From contig OY970823.1 of the NCBI GenBank assembly GCA_963853835.1, positions 12,418,001 through 12,482,000 on the forward strand: DNA of 64,000 nucleotides. Reading direction: 5' to 3'. A model generated the notes under the pieces. That model saw only the letters and a list, made by a program, of their open reading frames with translations, was not told the DNA's origin and made no database searches. A program made the translations under genes and the position numbers. This stretch comes from Calendula officinalis. Taxonomy: Eukaryota; Streptophyta; Magnoliopsida; Asterales; Asteraceae. Shown one piece after another: positions 1 to 13,894 of the stretch (positions are counted from its first letter, which is position 1; the number at the start of each line of letters is the position of its first letter).

Positions 1-3000
1 AACCACTAGCTATAACCAATAACCTATAAGTATCCATTTTTTAAACTGTGATTGGTGTTGATAACCCATACAAATGGCCTGTGAACCATTATAACCAATA
101 GCTATGACCAATAACCTATAAGTATTCGTTTTTTAAACAGTAATTGGTGTCTAGAACCCTTACGAATGCCCCGTGAACGATTTTGACCACTAGCTAAGTC
201 CAACTACTTATACGTATCCATTTTAAACCTTAGTTGGTGTCCATTACCCATACGAATGGCCCGTGAACCATTATAACCACTAGCTACGACCGATAACCTA
301 TAAGTATCCTTGTTTATCCGTAATTAGCGTCCATAGCCCATACGAATGGCCCGTGAACCATTATAATCAATAACATATAAGTATCCATTTTTAAAACTGT
401 AATTAGTGTTGATAACCCATACAAATTGCCCGTAAACCATTAAAATCACTAGCTATGACCAATAACCTACAAGTATCCATTTTTTAAAATATAATTTGTG
501 TCTAAAACCCATACGAATACCCCGTGAATGATTTTGACCACTAGCTATGACCAATAACATATAAGTATCCATTTTAAACCATAATTGGTGTCCATTACCA
601 ATACGAATGGCCCGTGAACCATCATAACCACTAGCTACGACCAATAACCTATAAGTATCCTTGTTATACCGTAATTAGCGTCCGTAGCCCATACGAATGG
701 CTCTTAAACCATTATAATCACTGGCTATAACCAATAACCTATAAGTATCTATTTTTTAAACTGTGATTGGTGTTGATAACCCATATAAATGGCCCGTGAA
801 CAATTAAAACCACTAGCTATGACCAATATCCAATAAGTATCCATTTTTTAAACTCTAATTGGTGTCTAGAACCCATACGTATGCCCCGTGAACGATTTTG
901 ACCACTAGCTATGACCAATTACTTATAAGTATCCATTTTAAACCTTAATTGGTGTCCATTACCCATACGAATGCCGCGTGAACCATTATAACAACTAGCT
1001 ACGACCAATAACCTATAAGTATCCTTGTTAAACCGTAATTAGCGTCCATAGCCCATACGAATTCACCGCGAACTATTATAACCACTAGCTATAACCAATA
1101 ACCTATAAGTATCCATTTTTTAAACTGTAATTGGTGTCTAGAATACATACGAATGCCCCGTGAATATTTTGACCACTAGCTATGACCAATAACCTATAAG
1201 TGTCCATTTTAAACCTTAATTGGTGTCCATTACCCATACAAATGGCCCGTGAACCATTATAACCACTAGCTATGACCAATAACTTATAAGTATCCATTTT
1301 AATACTTAATTGGTGTCCATTACCCATACGAATGGCCGTGTGAACCACTATAACCACTAGCTACGACTAATAACCTCTAAGTATCCTTGTTTATCCGTAA
1401 TTAGCGTCCATAGCCCATACGAATGGCCCGTGAAGCATTATAACCAATAACATATAAGTATCCATTTTTTAAACTGTAATTGGTATTGATAACCCATACA
1501 AATGGCCCGTAAACCATTAAAATCACTAGCTATGACCAATAATTTAAACTGTAATTGGTGTCTAGAATCCATACGAATGCCCCGTGAATGATTTTAACCA
1601 CTAGCTAAGATCAATAACCTATAAGTATCCATTTTAAACCTTAATTGGTGTCCATTACCCATACGAATGGCCTGTGAACCATTATAACCACTAGCTACGA
1701 CCAAAACCTATAAGTATCCTTGTTACACCGTAACTAGCGTCCATAGCCCATGCGAATGGCCCGTGAACCCTTATAACCACTAGCTATAACCAATAACCTA
1801 TAAGTATCCATTTTTTAAACTGTGATTGGTTTTGATAACCCATACAAATGGCCTGTGAACCATTATAACCAATAGCTATGACCAATAACCTATAAGTATC
1901 CGTTTTTTAAACAGTAATTGGTGTCTAGAACCCTTACGAATGCCCCGTGAACGATTTTGACCACTAGCTAAGTCCAACTACTTATAAGTATCCATTTTAA
2001 ACCTTAGTTGGTGTCCATTACCCATACGAATGGCCCGTGAACCATTATAACCACTAGCTACGACCGATAACCTATAAGTATCCTTGTTTATCCGTAATTA
2101 GCGTCCATAGCCCATACGAATGGCCCGTGAACCATTATAATCAATAACATATAAGTATCCATTTTTAAAACTGTAATTAGTGTTGATAACCCATACAAAT
2201 TGCCCGTAAACCATTAAAATCACTAGCTATGACCAATAACCTATAAGTATCCATTTTTTAAAATATAATTTGTGTCTAAAACCCATACGAATACCCCGTG
2301 AATGATTTTGACCACTAGCTATGACCAATAACATATAAGTATCCATTTTAAACCATAATTGGTGTCCATTAACAATACGAATGGCCCGTGAACCATCATA
2401 ACCACTAGCTACGACCAATAACCTATAAGTATCCTTGTTATACCGTAATTAGCGTCCGTAGCCCATACGAATGGCTCTTAAACCATTATAATCACTGGCT
2501 ATAACCAATAACCTATAAGTATCTATTTTTTAAACTGTGATTGGTGTTGATAACCCATATATATGGCCCAGGAACCATTATAACCACTACCTATGACCAA
2601 TAACCTATAAATATCCATTTTTTAAACTATAATTGGTGTCTAGAACCCATACGTATGCCCCGTGAACGATTTTGACCACTAGCTATGACCAATTACTTAT
2701 AAGTATCCATTTTAAACCTTAATTGGTGTCCATTACCCATACGAATGGCGCGTGAACCATTATAACAACTAGCTACGACCAATAACCTATAAGTATCCTT
2801 GTTAAACCGTAATTAGCGTCCATAGCCCATACGAATTCACCGCGAACTATTATAACCACTAGCTATAACCAATAACCTATAAGTATCCATTTTTTAAACT
2901 GTAATTGGTGTCTAGAATACATACGAATGCCCCGTGAATATTTTGACCACTAGCTATGACCAATAACCTATAAGTGTCCATTTTAAACCTTAATTGGTGT

Positions 3001-5052
3001 CCATTACCCATACAAATGGCCCGTGAACCATTATAACCACTAGCTATGACCAATAACTTATAAGTATCCATTTTAATACTTAATTGGTGTCCATTACCCA
3101 TACGAATGGCCGTGTGAACCACTATAACCACTAGCTACGACTAATAACCTCTAAGTATCCTTGTTTATCCGTAATTAGCGTCCATAGCCCATACGAATGG
3201 CCCGTGAAGCATTATAACCAATAACATATAAGTATCCATTTTTTAAACTGTAATTGGTATTGATAACCCATACAAATGGCCCGTAAACCATTAAAATCAC
3301 TAGCTATGACCAATAATTTAAACTGTAATTGGTGTCTAGAATCCATACGAATGCCCCGTGAATGATTTTAACCACTAGCTATGATCAATAACCTATAAGT
3401 ATCCATTTTAAACCTTAATTGGTGTCCATTACCCATACGAATGGCCTGTGAACCATTATAACCACTAGCTACGACCAAAACCTATAAGTATCCTTGTTAC
3501 ACCGTAACTAGCGTCCATAGCCCATGCGAATGGCCCGTGAACCCTTATAACCACTAGCTATAACCAATAACCTATAAGTATCCATTTTTTAAACTGTGAT
3601 TGGTGTTGATAACCCATACAAATGGCCTGTGAACCATTATAACCAATAGCTATGACCAATAACCTATAAGTATCCGTTTTTTAAACAGTAATTGGTGTCT
3701 AGAACCCTTACGAATGCCCCGTGAACGATTTTGACCACTAGCTAAGTCCAACTACTTATAAGTATCAATTTTAAACCTTAGTTGGTGTCCATTACCCATA
3801 CGAATGGCCCGTGAACCATTATAACCACTAGCTACGACCGATAACCTATAAGTATCCTTGTTTATCCGTAATTAGCGTCCATAGCCCATACGAATGGCCC
3901 GTGAACCATTATAATCAATAACATATAAGTATCCATTTTTAAAACTGTAATTAGTGTTGATAACCCATACAAATTGCCCGTAAACCATTAAAATCACTAG
4001 CTATGACCAATAACCTATAAGTATCCATTTTTTAAAATATAATTTGTGTCTAAAACCCATACGAATACCCCGTGAATGATTTTGACCACTAGCTATGACC
4101 AATAACATATAAGTATCCATTTTAAACCATAATTGGTGTCCATTACCAATACGAATGGCCCGTGAACCATCATAACCACTAGCTACGACCAATAACCTAT
4201 AAGTATCCTTGTTATACCGTAATTAGCGTCCGTAGCCCATACGAATGGCTCTTAAACCATTATAATCACTGGCTATAACCAATAACCTATAAGTATCTAT
4301 TTTTTAAACTGTGATTGGTGTTGATAACCCATATATATGGCCCATGAACCATTATAACCACTAGCTATGACCAATAACCTATAAATATCCATTTTTTAAA
4401 CTATAATTGGTGTCTAGAACCCATACGTATGCCCCGTGAACGATTTTGACCACTAGCTATGACCAATAACCTATAAGTATGCATTTTAAACCTCAATTGG
4501 TGTCCATTACCCCATACAAATGGCCCGTGAACCATTATAACCACTAGCTATGACCAATAACTTATAAGTATCCATTTTAATACTTAATTGGTGTCCATTA
4601 CCCATACGAATGGCGGTGTGAACCACTATAACCACTAGCTACGAGTAATAACCTCTAAGTATCCTTTTTTATACGTAATTAGCGTCCATAGCCCATACGA
4701 ATGGCCCGTCAACTATTATAACTAATAACATATAAGTATCCATTTTTTAAACTATATTAGTATTAATAACCCATACAAATGGCCCGTAAACCATTAAAAT
4801 CACTAGCTATGACCAATAATTTAAATTGTAATTGGTGTCTAGAATCCATACGAATGCCCCGTGAATGATTTTGACCACTAGCTATGATCAATAACCTATA
4901 AGTATCCATTTTAAACCTTAATTGGTGTCCATTACCCATACGAATGGCCCGTGAACCATTATAACCACTAGCTACGACCAATAACCTATAAGTATCCTTG
5001 TTACACCGTGACTAGCGTCCATAGCCTATGCGAATGACCCGTGAACCCTTAT
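1..5052. repeat. Satellite array, 1774-bp higher-order repeat, three copies
   Basis: Tandem 90-92-bp satellite monomers are arranged in a longer unit. The sequence at 1 recurs at 1775 and 3549, an exact 1774-bp step, and the same private variants recur with it (for example the segments at 453, 2227 and 4001). The third copy is shortened: near 4450 it jumps about 270 bp, or three monomers, relative to copy 2 and ends near 5052. Some monomers carry a 13-bp deletion between two ATAACCA direct repeats (near 360, 1440, 2135 and 3215), and others lack about 17 bp (near 1540 and 3315). Both serve as markers of this HOR. No gene is seen. The lack of long divergent stretches between copies suggests recent amplification. 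Confidence 0.9.
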
Positions 5053-7260
5053 AACCACTAGCTATAACCAATAACCTATAAGTATCCATGTTTTAAACTC
5101 TGATTGGTGTTGATAACCCATACAAATGGCCTGTGAACCATTATAACCAATATCTATGACCAATAACCTATAAGTATCCATTTTTTAAACTGTAATTGGT
5201 GTCTAGAACCCTTACGAATGCCCCATGAACGATTTTGACCAGTAGCTAGGTCCAATTACTTATAAGTATCCATTTTAAACCTTAATTGGTGTCCATTACC
5301 CATACGAATGGCCCGTGAACCATTATAACCACTAGCTACGACCAATAACCTATAAGTATCCTTGTTTATTCGTAATTAGCGTCCATAGCCCATACGAATG
5401 GCCCGTGAACCATTATAACCAATAACATATAAGTATCCATTTTTAAAACTGTAATTAGTGTTGATAACCCATACAAATGGCCCGTAAACCATTAAAATCA
5501 CTAGCTATGACCAATAACCTATAATTATCCATTTTTTAAAATGTAATTTGTGTCTAGAACCCATACGAATACCCCGTGAATGATTTTGACCACTAGCTAT
5601 GACCAATAACCTATAAGTATCCATTTTAAACCACAATTGGTGTCCATTACCAATACGAATGGCCCGTGAACCATCATAACCACTAGCTACGACCAATAAC
5701 CTATAAGTATCCTTGTTATACCGTAATTAGCGTCCGAGCCCATACGAATGGCTCTTAAACCATTATAATCAATGGCTATAACCAATAACCTATAAGTATC
5801 CATGTTTTAAACTCTGATTGGTGTTGATAACCCATACAAATGGCCTGTGAACCATTATAACCAATAGCTATGACCAATAACCTATAAGTATCCATTTTTT
5901 AAACTGTAATTGGTGTCTAGAACCCTTACGAATGCCCCATGAACGATTTTGACCAGTAGCTAGGTCCAATTACTTATAAGTATCCATTTTAAACCTTAAT
6001 TGGTGTCCATTACCCATACGAATGGCCCGTGAACCATTATAACCACTATCTACGACCAATAACCTATAAGTATCCTTGTTTATTCGTAATTAGCGTTCAT
6101 AGCCCATACGAATGGCCCGTGAACCATTATAACCAATAACATATAAGTATCCATTTTTAAAACTGTAATTAGTGTTGATAACCCATACAAATGGCCCGTA
6201 AACCATTAAAATCACTAGCTATGACCAATAACCTATAATTATCCATTTTTTAAAATGTAATTTGTGTCTAGAACCCATACGAATACCCCGTGAATGATTT
6301 TGACCACTAGCTATGACCAATAACCTATAAGTATCCATTTTAAACCACAATTGGTGTCCATTACCAATACGAATGGCCCGTGAACCATCATAACCACTAG
6401 CTACGACCAATAACCTATAAGTATCCTTGTTATACCGTAATTAGCGTCCGAGCCCATACGAATGGCTCTTAAACCATTATAATCACTGGCTATAACCAAT
6501 AACCTATAAGTATCAATTTCTTAAACTGTGATTGGTGTTGATAACCCATATAAATGGCCCATGAACCATTATAACCACTAGCTATGACCAATAACCGATA
6601 AATATCCATTTTTTAAACTATAATTTGTGTCTAGAACCCATAAATATACCCCGTGAACGATTTTGACCACTAGCTATGACCAATAACCTATAAGTATGCA
6701 TTTTAAACCTTAATTGGGGTCCATTACCCCATACAAATGGCCCGTGAACCATTATAACCACTAGCTATGACCAATAACTTATAAGTATCCATTTTAATAC
6801 TTAATTGGTGTCCATTACCCATACGAATGGCGGTGTGAACCACTATAACCACTAGCTACGACTAATAACCTCTAAGTATCCTTGTTTATCCGTAATTAGC
6901 GTCCATAGCCCATACGAATGGCCCTTGAACTATTATAACCAATAACATATAAGTATCCGTTTTTTAAACTGTAATTGGTATTAATAACCCATACAAATGG
7001 CCCGTAAACCATTAAAATCACTAGCTATGACCAATAATTTAAATTGTAATTGGTGTCTAGAATCCATACGAATGCCCCGTGAATGATTTTGACCACTAGC
7101 TATGATCAATAACCTATAAGTATCCATTTTAAACCTTAATTGGTGTCCATTACCCTTACGAATGGCCCGTGAACTATTATAACCACTAGCTACGACCAAT
7201 AACCTATAAGTATCCTTGTTACACCATAACTAGCGTCCATAGCCCTTGCGAATGGCCTGT
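5053..7260. repeat. Satellite array, rearranged 1774-type HOR copy with internal duplication
   Basis: This stretch continues the same monomer family and the same HOR order as the preceding 5 kb, but is enlarged by an internal 714-bp tandem duplication. It ends near 7260, where one HOR type is fused to another: the phrase expected before the next copy is replaced by a different monomer phase. Monomers lacking 13 bp occur near 5430, 6140 and 6940. Nothing but satellite is visible, on either strand. Confidence 0.82.
5064..6491. repeat. 714-bp tandem duplication inside the satellite
   Basis: Positions 5064-5777 and 5778-6491 are near-identical direct copies of eight monomers. They share rare variants such as CCATGTTTTAAACTC at the start and a dinucleotide-shortened GTCCGAGCCC near the end. 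The crossover lies in the shared GCTATAACCAATAACC phrase. The few differences (for example TATCTATGACC near 5153 against TAGCTATGACC near 5867) indicate a recent unequal exchange. Confidence 0.85.
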
Positions 7261-10200
7261 GAACCATTATAACCAATAGCTATGACCAATAACCTATAAG
7301 TATCCATTTTTTAAACTGTAATTGGTGTCTAGAACCCATACGAATGCCCCGTGAATGATTTTGACCACTAGCGATGACCAATAACCTATAAGTATCCATT
7401 TTTTAAACTGTAATTGGTGTCTAGAACCCTTACGAATGCCCCATGAACCATTTTGACCAATAGCTATGTCCAATTACTTATAAGTATCCATTTTAAACCT
7501 TAATTGGTGTCCATTACCCATACGAATGGCCCGTGAACCATTATAAACATTAGCTACGACCAATAACCTATAAGTATCCTTGTTTATTCGTAATTAGCGT
7601 CCATAGGCCATACGAATGGCCCGTGAACCAATAACATATAAGTATCCATTTTTTAAACTGTAATTAGTGTTGATAACCCATACAAATGGCCCGTAAACCA
7701 TTAAAATCACTAGCTATGACCAATAACCTCTAAGTATCCATTTTTAAACTGTAATTGGTGTCTAAAATCCATACGAATGCCCCGTGAACTATTTTTATCA
7801 CTAGCTATGACCAATATCCTATAAGTATCCATTTTAAAACTTAATTGGTGTCCATTACCCATACGAATGGCCCGTGAACCATTATAACCACTAGCTACGA
7901 TCAATAACCTACAAGTATCCTTGTTACACTGTAATTAGCGTCCATAGCCTATACGAATGGCCCGTGAACCATAATAACCACTAGCTATAACCAATAACCT
8001 ATAAGTATCCATTTTTTAAACTGCGATTGGTGTTGATAACCCATAAAAATGGCCTGTGAACCATTATAACTAATAGCTATGACCAATAACCTATAAGTAT
8101 CCGTTTTTTAAATTGTAATTTGTGTCTAGAACCCATACGAATAGCCCGTGAATGATTTTTACCACTATCTATGACCAATAACCTATAAGTATCCATTTTA
8201 AACCTTAATTGGAGTCCATTACCAATACAAATGGCCCGTGAACCATCATAACCACTAGCTATGACCAATAACCTATAAGTATCCTTGTTAAACCGTAATT
8301 AGCGTCCGTAGCCCATACGAATGGCCCTTAAACCATTATAATCACTGGCTATAACCAATAACCTATAAGTATCTATATTTTAAACTGTGATTGGTGTTGA
8401 TAACCCATACAAATGGCCCGTGAACCATTATAACCACTGGCTATGACCAATAACCGATAAGTATCCATTTTTAAAACTATAATTGGTGTCTAGAACCCAT
8501 ACGAATGCCCCGTGAATGATTTTGACCACTAGATATGACCAATTACTTATAAGTATCCATTCTAAACCTTAATTGGTGTCCATTACCCATACGAATGGCC
8601 CGTGAACCATTATAACCACTAGCTACGACCAATAACCTATAAGTAACCTTGTTAAACCGTAATTAGCGTCCATAGCCCATACGAATGCCCCGTGAACCAT
8701 TATAACCACTAGCTATAAACAATAACATATAAGTATCCACTTTTTAAACTGTAATTGGTGTCTAGAATCCATACGAATGCCCCGTGAATGATTTTTACCA
8801 CTAGTTATGACCAGTAACATAAAAGTATCCATTTTATACCTTAAATTGTGTCCATTACCCATACGAATGGCCCATTAACCATTATAACCACTAGCTACGA
8901 CCAATAACCTATAAGTATCCTTGTTACACTGTAACTAGCGTCCATCGCCCATACGAATGGCCCGTGAACCCTTATAACCACTAGCTATAACCAATAACCT
9001 ATATGTATCCATTTTTTAAACTGTAATTGGTGTTGATAACCCATACAAATGGCCCGTGAACTATTATAACCAATAACTATGACCACTAACCTATAAGTAT
9101 CCATTTTTTAAACCGTAATTAGCGTCCGTAGCCCATACGAATGGCCCGTAAACCATTAAAATCACTAGCTATTACCATTAACCTATAAGTATCTATTTTT
9201 TAAACTGTGATTGGTGTTGATAACCCATACAAATGGCCCGTGAACCATTATAACCACTAGCTATGACCAATAACTTATAAGTATCCATTTTTATACTTAA
9301 TTGGTGTCTATTACCCATACGAATGGCGATGTGAACCACTATAACCACTAGCTACGACTAATAACCTCTAAGTATCCTTGTTTATCCATAATTAGCGTCC
9401 ATAGCCCATACGAATGGCCCGTGAACTATTATAACCAATAACATATAAGTATCCGTTTTTTAAACTATAATTGGTATTAATAACGCATACAAATGGCCCG
9501 TAAACCATTAAAATCACTAGCTATGACCAATAATTTAAATTCTAATTGGTGTCTAGAATCCATACGAATGCCCCGTGAATGATTTTGACCACTAGCTATG
9601 ATCAATAACCTATAAGTATCCATTTTAAACCTTAATTGGGGTCCATTACCCATACGAATGGCCCGTGAACTATTATAACCACTAGCTACAACCAATAACC
9701 TATAAGTATCCTTGTTACACCGTAACTAGCGTCCATAGCCCATGCGAATGGCCCGTGAACCCTTATAACCACTAGCTATAACCAATAACCTATAAGTATC
9801 CATTTTTTAAACTGTGATTGGTGTTGATAACCCATACAAATGGCCTGTGAACCATTATAACCAATAGCTATGACCAATAACCTATAAGTATCCATTTTTT
9901 AAACTGTAATTGGTGTCTAGAACCCTTACGAATGCCCCATGAACCATTTTGACCAATAGCTATGTCCAATTACTTATAAGTATCCATTTTAAACCTTAAT
10001 TGGTGTCCATTACCTATACGAATGGCCCGTGAACCATTATAAACATTAGCTACGACCAATAACCTATAAGTATCCTTGTTTATTCGTAATTAGCGTCCAT
10101 AGCCCATACGAATGGCCCATGAACCATTATAACCAATAACATATAAGTATCCATTTTTTAAACTGTAATTAGTGTTGATAACCCATACAAATGGCCCGTA

Positions 10201-13200
10201 AACCATTAAAATCACTAGCTATGACCAATAACCTATAAGTATCCATTTTTTAAACTGTAATTGGTGTCTAAAATCCATACGAATGCCCCGTGAACTATTT
10301 TTATCACTAGCTATGACCAATATCCTATAAGTATCCATTTTAAAACTTAATTGGTGTCCATTACCCATACGAATGGCCCGTGAACCATTATAACCACTAG
10401 CTACGATCAATAACCTACAAGTATCCTTGTTACACTGTAATTAGCGTCCATAGCCTATACGAATGGCCCGTGAACCATAATAACCACTAGCTATAACCAA
10501 TAACCTATAAGTATCCACTTTTTAAACTGTAATTGGTGTTGATAACCCATACAAATGGCCTGTGAACCATTATAACTAATAGCTATGACCAATAACCTAT
10601 AAGTATCCGTTTTTTAAATTGTAATTTGTGTCTAGAACCCATACGAATGCCCCGTGAATGATTTTGACCACTATCTATGACCAATAAACTATAAGTGTCC
10701 ATTTCAAACCTTAATTGGTGTCCATTACCAATACAAATGGCCCGTGAACCATCATAACCACTAGCTATGACCAATAACCTATAAGTATCCTCGTTAAACC
10801 GTAGTTAGCGTCCGTAGCCCATACGAATGGCCCTTAAACCATTATAATCACTGGCTATAACCAATAACCTATAAGTATCTATATTTTAAACTGTGATTGG
10901 TGTTGATAACCCATACAAATGGCCCGTGAACCATTATAACCACTGGCTATGACCAATAACCGATAAGTATCCATTTTTTAAACTATAATTGGTGTCTAGA
11001 ACCCATACGAATGCCCCGTGAACGATTTTGACCACTAGCTATGACCAATTACTTATAAGTATCCATTTTAAACCTTAATTGGTGTGCATTACCCATACGA
11101 ATGGCCCGTGAACCGTTATAACCACTAGCTACGACCAATAACCTATAAGTATCCTTGTTTATTCGTAATTAGCCTCCATAGCCCATACGAATGGCCCGTG
11201 AACCATTATAACCAATAACATATAAGTATCCATTTTTAAAACTGTAATTAGTGTTGATAACCCATACAAATGGCCCGTAAACCATTAAAATCACTAGCTA
11301 TGACCAATAACCTATAATTATCCATTTTTTAAAATGTAATTTGTGTCTAGAACCCATACGAATACCCCGTGAATGATTTTGACCACTAGCTATGACCAAT
11401 AACCTATACGTATCCATTTTAAACCACAATTGGTGTCCATTACCAATACGAATGGCCCGTGAACCATCATAACCACTAGCTACGACCAATAACCTATAAG
11501 TATCCTTGTTATACCGTAATTAGCGTCCGACCCCATACGAATGGCTCTTAAACCATTATAATCACTGGCTATAACCAATAACCTATAAGTATCTATTTCT
11601 TAAACTGTGATTGGTGTTGATAACCCATATAAATGGCCCATGAACCATTATAACCACTAGCTATGACCAATAACCGATAAATATCCATTTTTTAAACTAT
11701 AATTTGTGTCTAGAACCCATAAATATACCCCGTGAACGATTTTGACCACTAGCTATGACCAATAACCTATAAGTATGCATTTTAAACCTTAATTGGTGTC
11801 CATTACCCCATACAAATGGCCCGTGAACCATTATAACCACTAGCTATGACCAATAACTTATAAGTATCCATTTTAATACTTAATTGGTGTCCATTACCCA
11901 TACGAATGGCGGTGTGAACCATTATAACCACTAGCTACGACTAATAACCTATAAGTATCCTTGTTTATCCGTAATTAGCGTCCATAGCCCATACGAATGG
12001 CCCGTGAACTATTATAACCAATAACATATAAGTATCCGTTTTTTAAACTATAATTGGTATTAATAACGCATACAAATGGCCCGTAAACCATTAAAATCAC
12101 TAGCTATGACCAATAATTTAAATTGTAATTGGTGTCTAGAATCCATACGAATGCCCCGTGAATGATTTTGACCACTAGCTATGATCAATAACCTATAAGT
12201 ATCCATTTTAAACCTTAATTGGTGTCCATTACCCTTACGAATGGCCCGTGAACTATTATAACCACTAGCTACGACCAATAACCTATAAGTATCCTTGTTA
12301 CACCGTAACTAGCGTCCATAGCCCATGCGAATGGCCCGTGAACCCTTATAACCACTAGCTATAACCAATAACCTATAAGTATCCATTTTTTAAACTGTGA
12401 TTGGTGTTGATAACCCTTACAAATGGCCTGTGAACCATTATAACCAATAGCTATGACCAATAACCTACAAGTATCCATTTTTTAAACTGTAATTGGTGTC
12501 TAGAACCCTTACGAATGCCCCATGAACGATTTTGACCACTAGCTATGTCCAATTACTTATAAGTATCCATTTTAAACCTTAATTGGTGTCCATTACCCAT
12601 ACGAATGGCCCGTGAACCATTATAAACACTAGCTACGACCAATAACCTATAAGTATCCTTGTTTATTCGTAATTAGCGTCCATAGCCCATACGAATGGCC
12701 CGTGAACCATTATAACCAATAACATATAAGTATCCATTTTTTAAACTGTAATTAGTGTTGATTACCCATACAAATGGCCCGTAAACCATTAAAATCACTA
12801 GCTATGACCAATAACCTCTAAGTATCCATTTTTAAACTGTAATTGGTGTCTAAAATCCATACGAATGCCCCGTGAACTATTTTTATCACTAGCTATGACC
12901 AATATCCTATAAGTATCCATTTTAAAACTTAATTGGTGTCCATTACCCATACGAATGGCCCGTGAACCATTATAACCACTAGCTACGATCAATAACCTAC
13001 AAGTATCCTTGTTACACTGTAATTAGCGTCCATAGCCTATACGAATGGCCCGTGAACCATAATAACCACTAGCTATAACCAATAACCTATAAGTATCCAC
13101 TTTTTAAACTGTAATTGGTGTTGATAACCCATACAAATGGCCTGTGAACCATTATAACTAATAGCTATGACCAATAACCTATAAGTATCCGTTTTTTAAA

Positions 13201-13258
13201 TTGTAATTTGTGTCTAGAACCCATACGAATGCCCCGTGAATGATTTTGACCACTAGCT
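7261..13258. repeat. Satellite array, 2.5-kb HOR (left of retrotransposon)
   Basis: The same 90-92-bp monomers are organised into a longer HOR. A diagnostic block recurs at 7710, 10219 and 12798, steps of 2509 and 2579 bp. The two step sizes reflect two HOR subtypes: the copy starting near 7710 carries a private block near 9477, while the copy from 10219 carries a different block near 11298-12060 related to the 714-bp unit upstream. The array is interrupted at 13259 by the LTR retrotransposon and resumes at 18728. No genes are seen. Confidence 0.85.
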
Positions 13259-13259
13259 A
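13123..13259. repeat. Left copy of 137-bp duplicated flank of the LTR element
   Basis: These 137 bp of satellite directly before the 5' LTR are repeated without visible difference directly after the 3' LTR (18728-18864). Both copies carry a G in CCACTAGCTA where the homologous monomers elsewhere (near 8167, 10671, 19938, 22520, 25095 and 27602) carry T. This argues for a real duplication of this particular site rather than ordinary satellite similarity. The last A is shared with the start of the LTR, so the length is 136 or 137. Confidence 0.85.
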
Positions 13260-13873
13260 ATATGGCAGATTTGGACTCTAAAAGTGATGATTTGGTTCTA
13301 GTCACGTGGAAAGAGGATGTGGCATGTCATTTGGCAAAGTTTGTTTGCATGGTGACTTGGAAGCTGAATTGAAGATGCATGGAGCATTATTATTTCAAAA
13401 AAACGTTTTATTGCTTTGAATAAGCCATTTTATGGCATTTACTTTTCGTTTTATGGTGGTTTATTGCTAGTCTTTTGAGTTTTGTAACCTTCATTTCGTT
13501 TTTAGGCTATATATAGCCATTTCTTACTTGTAATCAGATCATTCACGAATTTTAATCAAAGAAACCTTGTGTTCTTGAGTTGTTGCTGCACTCACAATCA
13601 TCTTTTGAAGGATGCTTTCCTGATCTTGATAGAACTCAAGTTAATAGGTCTTAACTTGTTTTCATCGATATTCAATCTATAGGTCTAGATTGTCTATCAA
13701 ACCTATCCCTTTATTTCATTGTTGCTTGTTCCAAATCTGTTATATTTCATCACTCACACGAAAATACTAAAAGGAATCCCAAAATTCTGTATTTGTTGTC
13801 CAAATTAGGACATTGAGTTTTAATCATTTATTTCCGCTGCAATAAGAAATACGAGTGCTCCATATTCGTATCA
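13259..13873 (+). repeat. 5' LTR, missing its first few bases
   Basis: This segment aligns without gaps and without visible mismatch to 18113-18727. It ends in CA and is followed by a 4-nt spacer and the PBS. The start is unusual. In the 3' copy the alignment is preceded by TGATATG, directly after the polypurine tract, so the true LTR probably begins TGATATG and is 622 bp long. The 5' copy lacks those seven bases (or only two if the LTR starts at the second TG). Because new cDNA takes U3 from the 3' LTR, this loss need not stop further transposition; that is an inference. Confidence 0.92.
13505..13518 (+). promoter_or_regulatory. Probable LTR TATA box inside a palindrome
   Basis: GGCTATATATAGCC is a perfect 14-bp palindrome about 250 bp into the LTR, with TATATATA at its centre. 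It is the best candidate for the RNA polymerase II core promoter that drives the genomic transcript, which would place the start of R about 30 bp downstream. The identical copy in the 3' LTR is at 18359-18372. The transcription start itself cannot be seen from sequence. Confidence 0.55.
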
Positions 13874-13877
13874 TTAG

Positions 13878-13888
13878 TGGTATCAGAG
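13878..13888 (+). other. Primer-binding site for initiator methionine tRNA
   Basis: TGGTATCAGAG, four bases after the 5' LTR, is complementary to the 3' end of plant initiator-Met tRNA including its CCA. With one mismatch the match extends three bases further. This is where minus-strand cDNA synthesis starts, and it confirms the orientation and the LTR boundary. The gag start codon follows only six bases later, leaving almost no internal 5' leader. Confidence 0.9.
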
Positions 13889-13894
13889 ACAACC

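Noticed and set aside
13877..13894. Upstream extension of gag-pol from GTG at 13877
   Set aside because: Those codons are the tRNA primer-binding site; the first ATG in a plant transcript is at 13895.
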